NCBI RefSeq assembly: GCF_006094275.1
Contig: NZ_CP034412.1
Coordinates: 2,108,001-2,172,000 of the forward strand
Length of the DNA: 64,000 nt
From: Glutamicibacter creatinolyticus
Lineage (GTDB): Bacteria; Actinomycetota; Actinomycetes; Actinomycetales; Micrococcaceae
Reading direction: 5' to 3'
Below, one piece after another: positions 11,966 through 19,695 of this stretch (position 1 is its first letter; each line of letters begins with the position of its first letter). The notes beneath the pieces are model-generated. The model had not been told where the DNA came from. It saw only the letters and a list, made by a program, of their open reading frames with translations, and did not search any database. The translations under genes were made by a program, and so were the position numbers.

Positions 11966-13087
11966 CTAGGCGTCCACACGGGTCTGCTCCAGCGCCTGGG
12001 CGTACCCGGTCAGCGCCTGCAGGCAGCTGATCACCTCGGCGGAGCCGGAGGCGGAGAAGTCCCCGCGCGGCATCAGGCGCAGCGCCCCGAGCCGCTCCAG
12101 CCCCAGCCCCAGCATCCGCCAGGGACGCAGGATGTCCTTGACCGCCTGCACCACCCCCGGCGGCTTCTGCCCGGGCTCCAGGACCTGCAGGAAGAGCCGG
12201 CCCCCGGAATCGACCAGCGCCGCGGCCCGCTCCCAGCCGGCATGGTCCAGGCCCACCGGGTCCAGCACCAGGGCATCGATCCCGGCCTGGTGGACCAGGT
12301 CCACCCGTTCGCGCCAACGCCCGTCCTGCTGCGCCAGCTGCGCCACCCAGGACACGTTGTGGTGCTGGTTCACGTGCTCCACCAGTGCCCCCAGCAGCTG
12401 GCGCACCTCCTGGCGGGGCACCGAGCGCAGGGTGCGGTACCCGCTGGCGGTGGGCAGCGCCCCATCCAGCACGGCGCCCAGCGCCGGCTCCTCCAGCTGC
12501 ACGGTGAAGTGGCGCAGCGCGGTGATCCGGGACAGGCGGGTGAGCCAGTCCCCCAGCCCCTGGGCGTAGGCCTCGATGATGTCGCGCCGGGCCCCGTGGT
12601 CGGCCACCGCCCGTTCCCCGTTGCCCAGGTGCAGGCCGGCGGCCAGCGACCAGGGCCCGAGCACGTTCAGCTTGATCCGCGCGGCCGGTTTCTTCTCCGC
12701 GCCCAGCACGTCGGCCAGCAGGTTCTCGTCACTGCGCAGCAGGCTGCGGGCGCGGCGGGCGTCCATCCCGTCCGGCACCCCAATCCGCCAGCCGTGCGGC
12801 TGCAGGTCAAAGCCCAGCTCGGTGATCATGGCGGTGCTGCGCGCCTGCTGGCGTGCCCAGACGCCGCGGTCGGGCAGCTGCGGGAAGACCGCCAGGTTCG
12901 GTTCCCCCAGTTCCCCGCGCACCACCTTGTGCACTTCCACGGCTTCGGTGCCGGCAAAGCGGGGCTGGCAGGTGACGTGCACCGCGGCCTCGGCGGCGGC
13001 CACCGCAGCGGCGGCCGGATCTGCTGCCGGGCCCGGTTCGGCGGGCTGGTTGCCGGATAGGGCTTGTCGTTCACTCATCGTGCTCAC
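11966..13087 (-). CDS. MetE/UROD-fold conserved protein (Rv3015c-like)
   Basis: 373 residues from GTG 13087 (ATG at 13078 is close by). The N-terminal 35 residues are Ala/Pro-rich. The remainder resembles the small single-domain proteins related to the C-terminal barrel of cobalamin-independent methionine synthase that actinobacteria encode near ligA and mnmA. I do not see the zinc-binding His-x-Cys...Cys set of real MetE enzymes, so methionine synthesis is doubtful. The stop of the upstream chorismate mutase gene is 9 bases away, so the two are probably co-transcribed. The fold is inferred from family resemblance; the reaction is unknown. Confidence 0.65.
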   Translation of the reverse strand: MSTMSERQALSGNQPAEPGPAADPAAAAVAAAEAAVHVTCQPRFAGTEAVEVHKVVRGELGEPNLAVFPQLPDRGVWARQQARSTAMITELGFDLQPHGWRIGVPDGMDARRARSLLRSDENLLADVLGAEKKPAARIKLNVLGPWSLAAGLHLGNGERAVADHGARRDIIEAYAQGLGDWLTRLSRITALRHFTVQLEEPALGAVLDGALPTASGYRTLRSVPRQEVRQLLGALVEHVNQHHNVSWVAQLAQQDGRWRERVDLVHQAGIDALVLDPVGLDHAGWERAAALVDSGGRLFLQVLEPGQKPPGVVQAVKDILRPWRMLGLGLERLGALRLMPRGDFSASGSAEVISCLQALTGYAQALEQTRVDA

Positions 13088-13096
13088 CGGGCGGGG

Positions 13097-13468
13097 TTAC
13101 TCGTTGTTGTGCGCGTTGGAGATGTGCTGGTGGTGGCGGATCACCTCGGAGATGATGAAGTTCAGCACCTTCTCGGCGAACTCCGGGTCCAGGTGCGCCT
13201 CACGGGCCAGGTGGCGCAGCCGCTCAATCTGCGCCTTTTCCCGGTTCGGGTCGCTGGGCGGCAGCTGGTGCACGGCCTTGAGGTGGCCCACCCGCTGGGT
13301 GGCCTTGAAGCGTTCGGCCAGCAGGTAGACCAGCTGGGCGTCGAAGTTGTCGATGCTGCCGCGGATGGAATACAGCTCATCGAGCACCGCCTGGTCGACC
13401 TCGCCGTGTAGGGAGCTGGCGTGCGGGTCGAAGTCCGTGGGCAGGGGGTTCGTGTTCGGCTCGCTCAT
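13097..13468 (-). CDS. AroQ-class chorismate mutase
   Basis: 123 residues. The all-helical AroQ pattern is clear: an N-terminal helix with R-x-x-I-D-x-x-D (IRGSIDNFDAQLVYLLAERF), the central KA...PPSDPNREKAQIERL segment, and the C-terminal helix EKVLNFIISEVIRHHQ. It converts chorismate to prephenate for phenylalanine and tyrosine synthesis. There is no signal peptide, so it is cytoplasmic. It stands upstream of the MetE-like gene, probably as the first gene of a two-gene unit. Start ATG 13468 agrees with the family's usual length. Confidence 0.9.
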   Translation of the reverse strand: MSEPNTNPLPTDFDPHASSLHGEVDQAVLDELYSIRGSIDNFDAQLVYLLAERFKATQRVGHLKAVHQLPPSDPNREKAQIERLRHLAREAHLDPEFAEKVLNFIISEVIRHHQHISNAHNNE

Positions 13469-13511
13469 GCGCCCAGTTTACGTGGGATTAGGCCACGGCC
13501 CGCATTAAGTG

Positions 13512-13550
13512 ACGCGCCGCCACCGGCCCCGGGGGCTGGTGGCGGCGCGT
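13512..13550. terminator. Strong GC hairpin between ABC transporter operon and chorismate mutase
   Basis: A perfect 13-bp stem (ACGCGCCGCCACC at 13512-13524 with its complement at 13538-13550) encloses a short GC-rich loop. It lies just after the stop of the ABC ATPase gene (13558, minus strand), where an operon-end terminator is expected. There is no T-run. Confidence 0.7.
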
Positions 13551-13557
13551 GGTGCGC

Positions 13558-15234
13558 TCACTGTGCCAGGTTCAGCTGCTCGATCAGCGCCCGGCGCTTG
13601 GCCTGTTCACGCGGGTCGGGCACCGGCAGGGAAGCGATCAGCCGCTGCGTGTACGGGTGCTGCGGGGCGCTGAGCACCCTGGAGCCCAGCCCCTCCTCGA
13701 CCAGTTCGCCGCGCAGCAGCACCCCCACCCAGCTGGCGAGCATGTCCACCACCGCCAGGTCGTGGGAGATGAACAGGGCCGCGAAGCCCAGCTGCTGCTG
13801 CAGCTCCAGGAACAGCTCCAGCACCTTGGCCTGCACCGAGACATCCAGCGCGCTGGTGGGTTCATCGGCGATCAGCAGCTTCGGCTCCAGGGCCAGCGCC
13901 CGGGCCAGCGAGGCGCGCTGGCGTTGGCCGCCGGAGAGCTCGTGCGGGTAGCGTTCGGCGTAGCCGGCCGGCAGCTGCACCGACTCCAGCAGCCCGCCCA
14001 CCCGGGCCCGGGTTTCGCGCGGGCCCAGGCTGCGGTGCACGTTCAGCGGTTCGGCCACGCACTGCCCGATGGTCAGCTGCGGGTTGAAGCTGGCGGCCGG
14101 GTCCTGGAAGACGAACCCGATCTGCTCCCGCAGCGGCTTGAAGCTGCGTTCACGGAAATCGGCCATCTCATAGTCCAGCACCCTCAGCGACCCGCCGGTC
14201 ATCCGGTTCAGCCCGGCGATGGTGCGCCCGATGGTGGTCTTGCCCGAGCCGGATTCACCGACCAGCCCGTACACCTCACCGGCGTGGATCTTCAGGGACA
14301 CCCCGTTGACGGCCGTGAACCCCGGCGCGCCCAGCCGCCCCGGGTAGTGCACGCTCAGGTCCCGGGCCTCGACCAGCACCGGCTTCTCGGCGTGGGCGCG
14401 GGACTCCAGGTCCTTCGAGGCGCTGGAGCGGCCCAGGTGCGGCACCGCCTCCAGCAGTGAACGGGTGTAGTCCTGCTGCGGGTTCTCGAACAGGTCCAGC
14501 GCCTTGGCCTGTTCGATCACCAGGCCCTGGTTCATCACGATCACCCGGTCGGCGATGTCGGCGACCACGCCCATGTTGTGGGTGATGATCACGATCGCGG
14601 TGCCCAGCTCCTCGCGCACCTGGCGCAGCAGCTGCAGGATTTCGGCCTGCACCGTCACATCCAGGGCGGTGGTCGGTTCGTCGGCCACGATCAGTGAGGG
14701 GCGCAGCGCCAGCGCCGCGGCGATCACCACGCGCTGCTTCTGCCCGCCGGAGAACTGGTGCGGGTAGTAGTCCACCCGGCGTTCGGGGTCCGGGATGCCG
14801 ACCTGGCGCATCGCCTCCACGGCGCGGGCCTTGGCCTGCCTGCGGCCGATCTTGTTGTGCGCCCGGATGCCCTCCATGATCTGCCAGCCCACCGTGTACA
14901 CCGGGTTCAGCGCGGTGGAGGGTTCCTGGAACACCATGGACACGTCCCGGCCGCGGGCCCGGCGCAGCTGGGCGCCGCTGGCGTGCAGCATGTCCTGGCC
15001 CTTGAGGTAGACCGCGCCGTGCGCCGCCCCGTTCTCGGCCATGATCCCCAGGGCGGTGCGGGCGGTGACCGACTTGCCGGACCCCGATTCCCCGACGATC
15101 GCCAGGATCTCCCCGGGCTGGACGGAAAAGTCCACCCCGCGCACGGCCGGGACCGGCCCGGAGTCGGTGACGAAGTCGATGGACAGGTCCTGGACGCTGA
15201 GCACCTGGTTCGGTTCGCTGTGGGTGTGGCTCAT
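13558..15234 (-). CDS. Peptide-type ABC transporter, fused double ATPase (DppD-DppF like)
   Basis: 558 residues containing two complete ABC domains. The first has Walker A GESGSGKSVTARTAL and signature FSGGQKQRVVIAAAL. The second has Walker A GESGSGKTTIGRTIAG and signature LSGGQRQRASLARAL. Each carries a C-terminal oligopeptide-transporter extension (cf. NPQQDYTRSLLEAVP and APQHPYTQRLIASLP). One polypeptide therefore supplies both ATPases that other bacteria encode separately. It is the last gene of a four-gene operon, overlapping the upstream permease by 4 bases. It energises uptake of di/oligopeptides or a similar solute; the exact substrate cannot be read from sequence. Confidence 0.93.
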   Translation of the reverse strand: MSHTHSEPNQVLSVQDLSIDFVTDSGPVPAVRGVDFSVQPGEILAIVGESGSGKSVTARTALGIMAENGAAHGAVYLKGQDMLHASGAQLRRARGRDVSMVFQEPSTALNPVYTVGWQIMEGIRAHNKIGRRQAKARAVEAMRQVGIPDPERRVDYYPHQFSGGQKQRVVIAAALALRPSLIVADEPTTALDVTVQAEILQLLRQVREELGTAIVIITHNMGVVADIADRVIVMNQGLVIEQAKALDLFENPQQDYTRSLLEAVPHLGRSSASKDLESRAHAEKPVLVEARDLSVHYPGRLGAPGFTAVNGVSLKIHAGEVYGLVGESGSGKTTIGRTIAGLNRMTGGSLRVLDYEMADFRERSFKPLREQIGFVFQDPAASFNPQLTIGQCVAEPLNVHRSLGPRETRARVGGLLESVQLPAGYAERYPHELSGGQRQRASLARALALEPKLLIADEPTSALDVSVQAKVLELFLELQQQLGFAALFISHDLAVVDMLASWVGVLLRGELVEEGLGSRVLSAPQHPYTQRLIASLPVPDPREQAKRRALIEQLNLAQ

Positions 15235-16214
15235 GCCGCGGCCCCCTTCTGGATCATGCGCTTGGCCTTCTTGCGGCTGATGCGCCGCAGCCGCGGGTCG
15301 TTCAGGTCGTTCATCGATTCACCGACCAGGGTCAGCCCCAGCACGGTCAGCACAATCGCCAGGCCCGGGAACAGCCCGGTCCACCAGATCCCGCCGGTGG
15401 CGTCGCTCATCGCCCGGTTCAGGTCAAAACCCCATTCGCTGGCGGCGGTTGGTTCGATGCCAAAGCCCAGGAAGCCGAGCCCGGCCAGGGTCAGCAGCGC
15501 CTCGGAGGCGTTCAGGGTGAAGATCAGCGGCAGGGTGCGCGTGGCGTTGCGCAGCAGGTGGGTGCCCATGACCCGCCAGCTGCTGGCGCCGATCACCTGC
15601 GCGGATTCGACGAACGGTTCGGCCTTCAGCCGGATCACCTCGGCGCGCACCACCCGGTAGTACTGGGGGATGAACACCACGGTGATGGACACCGCCGCGG
15701 CCATGATGCCGCCGAACAGGGAGGACTGGCCCTGGGAGATCACGATGGACATCACGATGGCCAGCAGCAGGGAGGGGAAGGCGTAGATGGCGTCGTTGAG
15801 CACCACCATCACCCGGTCGAACCAGCCGCCCAGGTACCCGGAGACCAGCCCCAGGAACACCCCGAGGAAGATCGACATGACCACCGCGGCGATGATCACC
15901 CAGACGGCGGTCTGCGCGCCGTACAGGGTGCGGGAGAAGACGTCGTACCCGGAGACCGTGGTCCCCCAGATGAACTTGTCATCCGGGGCCGACTGGCGCG
16001 GGAACGCGCCTGAGGCATCCCGGTTCTGGGCGAAGTCAAACGGTGCGATCACCGGGGCCAGCAGTGCGGTGAACACCAGCAGCAGGGAGAGCACCAGCCC
16101 GGCGATCAGCATTCCGCGCTGCAGCCCGGAGGACATGCGCAGGTGGGAGATCACCGGCAGGCGCAGCCACCAGGGCGCGTGGGCCTTGATTTCAGTGACG
16201 GTGGTGGTGCTCAT
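15231..16214 (-). CDS. Peptide-type ABC transporter permease (DppC-like)
   Basis: 327 residues. An N-terminal membrane segment (about 30-55) precedes a binding-protein-dependent permease domain with five further helices and the EAA-type loop (EVIRLKAEPFVESAQVIGASSWRVM). The C-terminus is basic and cytoplasmic (RRISRKKAKRM). It starts one base after the stop of the partner permease, and its 3' end overlaps the ATPase start (ATGA, 15231-15234). It forms the translocation pore together with the 16216-17307 protein. Confidence 0.93.
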   Translation of the reverse strand: MSTTTVTEIKAHAPWWLRLPVISHLRMSSGLQRGMLIAGLVLSLLLVFTALLAPVIAPFDFAQNRDASGAFPRQSAPDDKFIWGTTVSGYDVFSRTLYGAQTAVWVIIAAVVMSIFLGVFLGLVSGYLGGWFDRVMVVLNDAIYAFPSLLLAIVMSIVISQGQSSLFGGIMAAAVSITVVFIPQYYRVVRAEVIRLKAEPFVESAQVIGASSWRVMGTHLLRNATRTLPLIFTLNASEALLTLAGLGFLGFGIEPTAASEWGFDLNRAMSDATGGIWWTGLFPGLAIVLTVLGLTLVGESMNDLNDPRLRRISRKKAKRMIQKGAAA

Positions 16215-16215
16215 G

Positions 16216-17307
16216 CTAGTACCTCACTCTCGGGTCGATCAGCGCGGCGACCACGTCCACGATGAAGTTGGTGACGGCCACGATGATGGCCAGCAGCACC
16301 ACGATGCCCTGCACGGCCACGAAGTCGCGGGCGGTCAGGTACTCGGCCAGCTTGAAGCCCAGCCCCTGCCATTCGAAGGTGGTTTCGGTCAGCACCGCCC
16401 CGCCGAGCAGCATGGCGATCTGCAGGCCCATCACGGTGATGATCGGGATCAGGGCCGGACGGTAGGCGTGCTTGGTCAGCAGCCGGTACTCCCCCACCCC
16501 GCGGGAGCGGCCGGCCTCCACGTATTCGCGGCCCAGCGTGCCGATCACGTTGGTGCGCACCAGGCGCAGGAACACCCCGCCGGTGAGCAGGCCCAGGGCG
16601 ATGGCCGGCAGCAGGGCGTGGCGCACCACGGCCCAGAAGGCCTCGAAGTTGCCGCTGCGCAGCGCGTCCAGCCAGTAGATGCCGGTCGGTGAGCCCAGGT
16701 TGGTCAGCTCCAGCTCGGTCTGCCAGTCCGCGCGTCCGGAGATCGGCAGCCAGCCCAGCCAGATCCCGAAGATCAGCTTGAGCAGCAGCCCGGCGAAGAA
16801 CACCGGGGTGGCGTAGCCCAGGATCGCGAAGATGCGCAGCGCCGCGTCGGAGTAGCTGTCTCGGAAGCGGGCGGCCAGCAGTCCCAGCGGGATGCCCAGC
16901 AGCAGGGCGACAATGACCGCGTTGATGGACAGTTCCAAGGTGGCCGCGCCGTAGGTGATGAGCACCTCGGTGACCTCCCGGTTGTCGCTCATGGTGCGGC
17001 CCAGGTCCCCGCGCAGGATCTGGCCGAGGTATTCGAAGTACTGGACCATGATCGGCCGGTCATAGCCGGCCTCGGCGATGCGTTCGGCCAGCTGGGTGGG
17101 GGTCAGCCGCCCGCCCAGGGCCGCGGTGATCGGGTCGCCGGTGACGCGCATCAGGAAGAAGACGACGGTGATCAGGATGAACACGGTCGGGAAGATCAGC
17201 AAAAAGCGGGTGATCAGATAGCGCAGGAAGCCGCCGCCGGCTCCCTTGGACTTTTTCTTGGTCGGTGTACTGGATGTGGGTTCTTCCACAGGCAGGGTGA
17301 TGGACAT
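16216..17307 (-). CDS. Peptide-type ABC transporter permease (DppB-like)
   Basis: 363 residues, with GAGGA upstream of ATG 17307. A polar N-terminal extension of about 25 residues (SSTPTKKKSKGAGGG) precedes the first membrane helix (FLRYLITRFLLIFPTVFIL), which is unusually basic for the family. Six helices and the EAA loop (GTLGREYVEAGRSRGVGEYRLLTKHA) follow. This is the DppB/OppB half of the transport channel. It lies 141 bases downstream of the solute-binding protein gene, with a stem-loop in between. Confidence 0.93.
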   Translation of the reverse strand: MSITLPVEEPTSSTPTKKKSKGAGGGFLRYLITRFLLIFPTVFILITVVFFLMRVTGDPITAALGGRLTPTQLAERIAEAGYDRPIMVQYFEYLGQILRGDLGRTMSDNREVTEVLITYGAATLELSINAVIVALLLGIPLGLLAARFRDSYSDAALRIFAILGYATPVFFAGLLLKLIFGIWLGWLPISGRADWQTELELTNLGSPTGIYWLDALRSGNFEAFWAVVRHALLPAIALGLLTGGVFLRLVRTNVIGTLGREYVEAGRSRGVGEYRLLTKHAYRPALIPIITVMGLQIAMLLGGAVLTETTFEWQGLGFKLAEYLTARDFVAVQGIVVLLAIIVAVTNFIVDVVAALIDPRVRY

Positions 17308-17366
17308 GGTGGTGTTCCTCTTAGGTGTTTGGTCTGCCGGCCCACGCCCCGGTGGGGGCTGGGCAT

Positions 17367-17422
17367 GCCAAAGGGGCCTGCGGCGGATTCTCCCTGCAAC
17401 GGGCCCGCAGGCCCCCTTTGGC
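17367..17422 (-). promoter_or_regulatory. Intra-operon stem-loop between binding protein and permease genes
   Basis: The arms GCCAAAGGGGCCTGCGG (17367-17383) and its complement at 17405-17422 pair with one bulged G around a 21-base loop. It lies 27 bases past the binding-protein stop and about 60 bases before the next start, on the same strand. Stem-loops in this place commonly limit read-through or protect the 3' end of the binding-protein message so that it outnumbers the permeases. That role is inferred here. Confidence 0.65.
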
Positions 17423-17448
17423 TCATCTCAGGCCGCCTGGGCCGGGGC

Positions 17449-19086
17449 CTACTTGCTCAAGACGCCCATGCGGAACTTGAAGGAGGCATCCAGGGTCTTG
17501 TCAACGCCCTGCACGTCCTTGCCGGCGACCGCGACCTGGGCGCCCTGCAGCAGCGGCAGGGTGGAGAGGTCATCGGCCACCATGTCCTGCAGCTGGCCGA
17601 TCATTTCGCTGCGCTTGCCTTCATCGGTTTCACCGCGCTGCTCGGAGATCAGCGAGTCAACTTCCTGGTTGTCGTACCCGTTGGACAGGAAGTTGTCCTT
17701 GGCGAAGAACGGCGCGAGGTAGTTATCGGCATCCGAGTAGTCCGGGAACCAGCCCAGCTGGTAGGCCGGGTAGTCGGTGACGCGCTGCTTCTGGTAGGTG
17801 ACCCATTCGGTGGACTTCAGGTCCACCTCGAACAACCCGTCGGCTTCCAGCTGGCTCTTGACCATCGCGTACTCGTCCCCGGAGCTTGGACCGTAGTGGT
17901 CGGGATTGTACTGCAGCGCCAGCTTGACCGGGGTCTGCACCCCGGCGTCCTCCAGCACCTTCTTGGCCGCCTCGGCATCCGGGCCGCCGTCCTTGCCGTA
18001 CTTTTCCTTCAGCGGCTCGGTGGCTCCGGTGAATCCCTGCGGGACGAAGGAGTAGGCCGGGGTGTAGGTGTCCTTGTAGACCTGGGTGGCGATCGCCTGG
18101 CGGTCCACCAGGTTGGCGGCGGCCTGGCGCACGGCCAGGGCCTTGGCCGGGTCGGCGTCGGCGGTTTCCTTGCCGTAGGGCATGGAGTCGAAGTTGAACA
18201 CGATGTAGCGCAGTTCCCCGCCCGGGCCCTTGTGGACGGTCAGGTTATCCTGGCCCTCCAGGTCCTCGATGTCGGTGGGGGTCAGCGAACGCCAGGCCAC
18301 GTCGATCTTGCCCTGCTGGATTTCCAGTTTCATGTTGTTCGCGTCCGCGTAGTACTTGATGGCCGCCTGGGAGTTGGCCGGTTCACCCAGCACGCCCTGG
18401 TATTCATCGTTCTTGCTCAGCGAGACCAGGGTGTTCTTGTTGTAGGAGTCGATCACGTATTGTCCGCCAAAGGCCTTGGCGTCCACGATTTCCTTGTCGT
18501 CGATGACCTTGTCGGCCGGGAAGACCTCGTCATCGACGATCGGGCCCACCGGGGAGGAGAGCACCTGGGCGAAGGTCTGGTCGTTGGGGACCTTCAGGGT
18601 GAACACCACGGTGGTGGCATCCGGGGCCTCAACCTTGTCCAGGTTGCCCAGCAGCGAGCTTGGGCCGTTCGGGTCGGCGATCTTCAGCTGGCGGTCGAAG
18701 CTGTGCTTGACGTCCTTGGAATCCAGGTCATGGCCGTTGGCCCACTTCAGCCCCTCCTTGAGCTTGACCGTGTACTCGGTCGGCGAAGTGAAGTCCGCGC
18801 TGGCCGCGATGGCGGGCACCGGGTCCGGGGAGCCGGGCTCGTTGTTCAGCAGGAACGGATAGATCTGGTTCATGACCATGAACGAGCCGTTGTCGTAGGA
18901 CGCGGCCGGGTCCAGTGAGGTGACCTTGTCGGTGGTGCCCAGCGTGATGACCGCGCTGCCGCCGCCCTGATCCCCGGACTGGCCCTCCTCCTGGGAACCG
19001 GAAGGGCCGGTGCAGGCACTCAATGCCAGCGCACTGGCCGAGAGGATGACCGCGGCCCGCGAGAGGCGCGAAAACTTTGATGACAT
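17449..19086 (-). CDS. Peptide-type ABC transporter substrate-binding lipoprotein
   Basis: 545 residues. The start is ATG 19086, because AAGGA stands 6 bases upstream; an in-frame extension 12 codons longer lacks this. The signal peptide ends in lipobox LSAC (Cys25), so the protein is anchored on the outer face of the membrane. The rest is the SBP_bac_5 fold (ITLGTTDKVTSLDPAASYDNG ... YTVKLKEGLKWANGHDLDSKDVKHSF). It delivers substrate to the two downstream permeases. Substrates of this family include peptides, nickel and sugars; the DppA-like context suggests peptides but is not proof. Confidence 0.93.
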   Translation of the reverse strand: MSSKFSRLSRAAVILSASALALSACTGPSGSQEEGQSGDQGGGSAVITLGTTDKVTSLDPAASYDNGSFMVMNQIYPFLLNNEPGSPDPVPAIAASADFTSPTEYTVKLKEGLKWANGHDLDSKDVKHSFDRQLKIADPNGPSSLLGNLDKVEAPDATTVVFTLKVPNDQTFAQVLSSPVGPIVDDEVFPADKVIDDKEIVDAKAFGGQYVIDSYNKNTLVSLSKNDEYQGVLGEPANSQAAIKYYADANNMKLEIQQGKIDVAWRSLTPTDIEDLEGQDNLTVHKGPGGELRYIVFNFDSMPYGKETADADPAKALAVRQAAANLVDRQAIATQVYKDTYTPAYSFVPQGFTGATEPLKEKYGKDGGPDAEAAKKVLEDAGVQTPVKLALQYNPDHYGPSSGDEYAMVKSQLEADGLFEVDLKSTEWVTYQKQRVTDYPAYQLGWFPDYSDADNYLAPFFAKDNFLSNGYDNQEVDSLISEQRGETDEGKRSEMIGQLQDMVADDLSTLPLLQGAQVAVAGKDVQGVDKTLDASFKFRMGVLSK

Positions 19087-19242
19087 TTCATATCCTTCGC
19101 ATAGTGATGCAAGTGACCCCATTGGGTGTTCAGGGTCACACCCAAGTCAACTATACGACACTTCTTTCACGTTTCTGTGTCGCGCATCACGCCGATTGTG
19201 TGAAGGATCCGGGCCGAAGCAAGGGACGCCCGGGCGCGGGGA

Positions 19243-19629
19243 CTACATCGCCAGCAGCACCGAGATGATGTTGCTCAGCGCCCAGGCGCCCAGCAGCGAC
19301 CACCCGATGGCGCCCAGCATCCGGGCGTGGGACACCGGCGCGGTGGTCTGGGGGTGCTGCTCGTGTCCGATGCGGTAGTACACGACGCTGGGCGCGGCGG
19401 TCTCGGTGAGCGCGTGCTCGTGCAGGGTGCTGCGCCGGGTGCCGTCGGCGGTGCTCCACACCAGGCAGGGCTGGCCCTCCAGGACGATCAGCTCGCACTC
19501 GGCCCGCCGCCATCTGCGCATCGAGCGCCTGGAAACCTGGGCGGCAAAGAGGAAGCCGAAGCAGGCGGCCAGCAGCAGCCAGCCGATCAACTCCAGTGCA
19601 GGTTGCAAGCTGCCCGACGCGTCGCCCAT
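19243..19629 (-). CDS. Small membrane protein of unknown function
   Basis: 128 residues from ATG 19629 (a GTG one codon upstream is possible). One hydrophobic helix lies near the N-terminus (about 10-30) and one at the C-terminus (about 105-127). Between them is a soluble loop with two Cys and a basic face (QVSRRSMRRWRRAECELIV). It resembles small two-helix proteins of Micrococcales, but I recognise no named family. It sits between the ABC operon and the nitrite reductase gene, 66 bases downstream of the latter on the same strand, so it could be the last gene of that operon. Confidence 0.55.
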   Translation of the reverse strand: MGDASGSLQPALELIGWLLLAACFGFLFAAQVSRRSMRRWRRAECELIVLEGQPCLVWSTADGTRRSTLHEHALTETAAPSVVYYRIGHEQHPQTTAPVSHARMLGAIGWSLLGAWALSNIISVLLAM

Positions 19630-19695
19630 CACCCCATGATAAGGGCAGCACCGTCCGGCCGGGGTGCTCCCGGTGATCGCCCAGCCCAGATGCAG

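Noticed and set aside
19187-19651. 154-codon alternative frame over the small membrane protein gene
   Set aside because: The Arg/Ala/Gly-rich product lacks hydrophobic segments, whereas the chosen frame gives two clean membrane helices.
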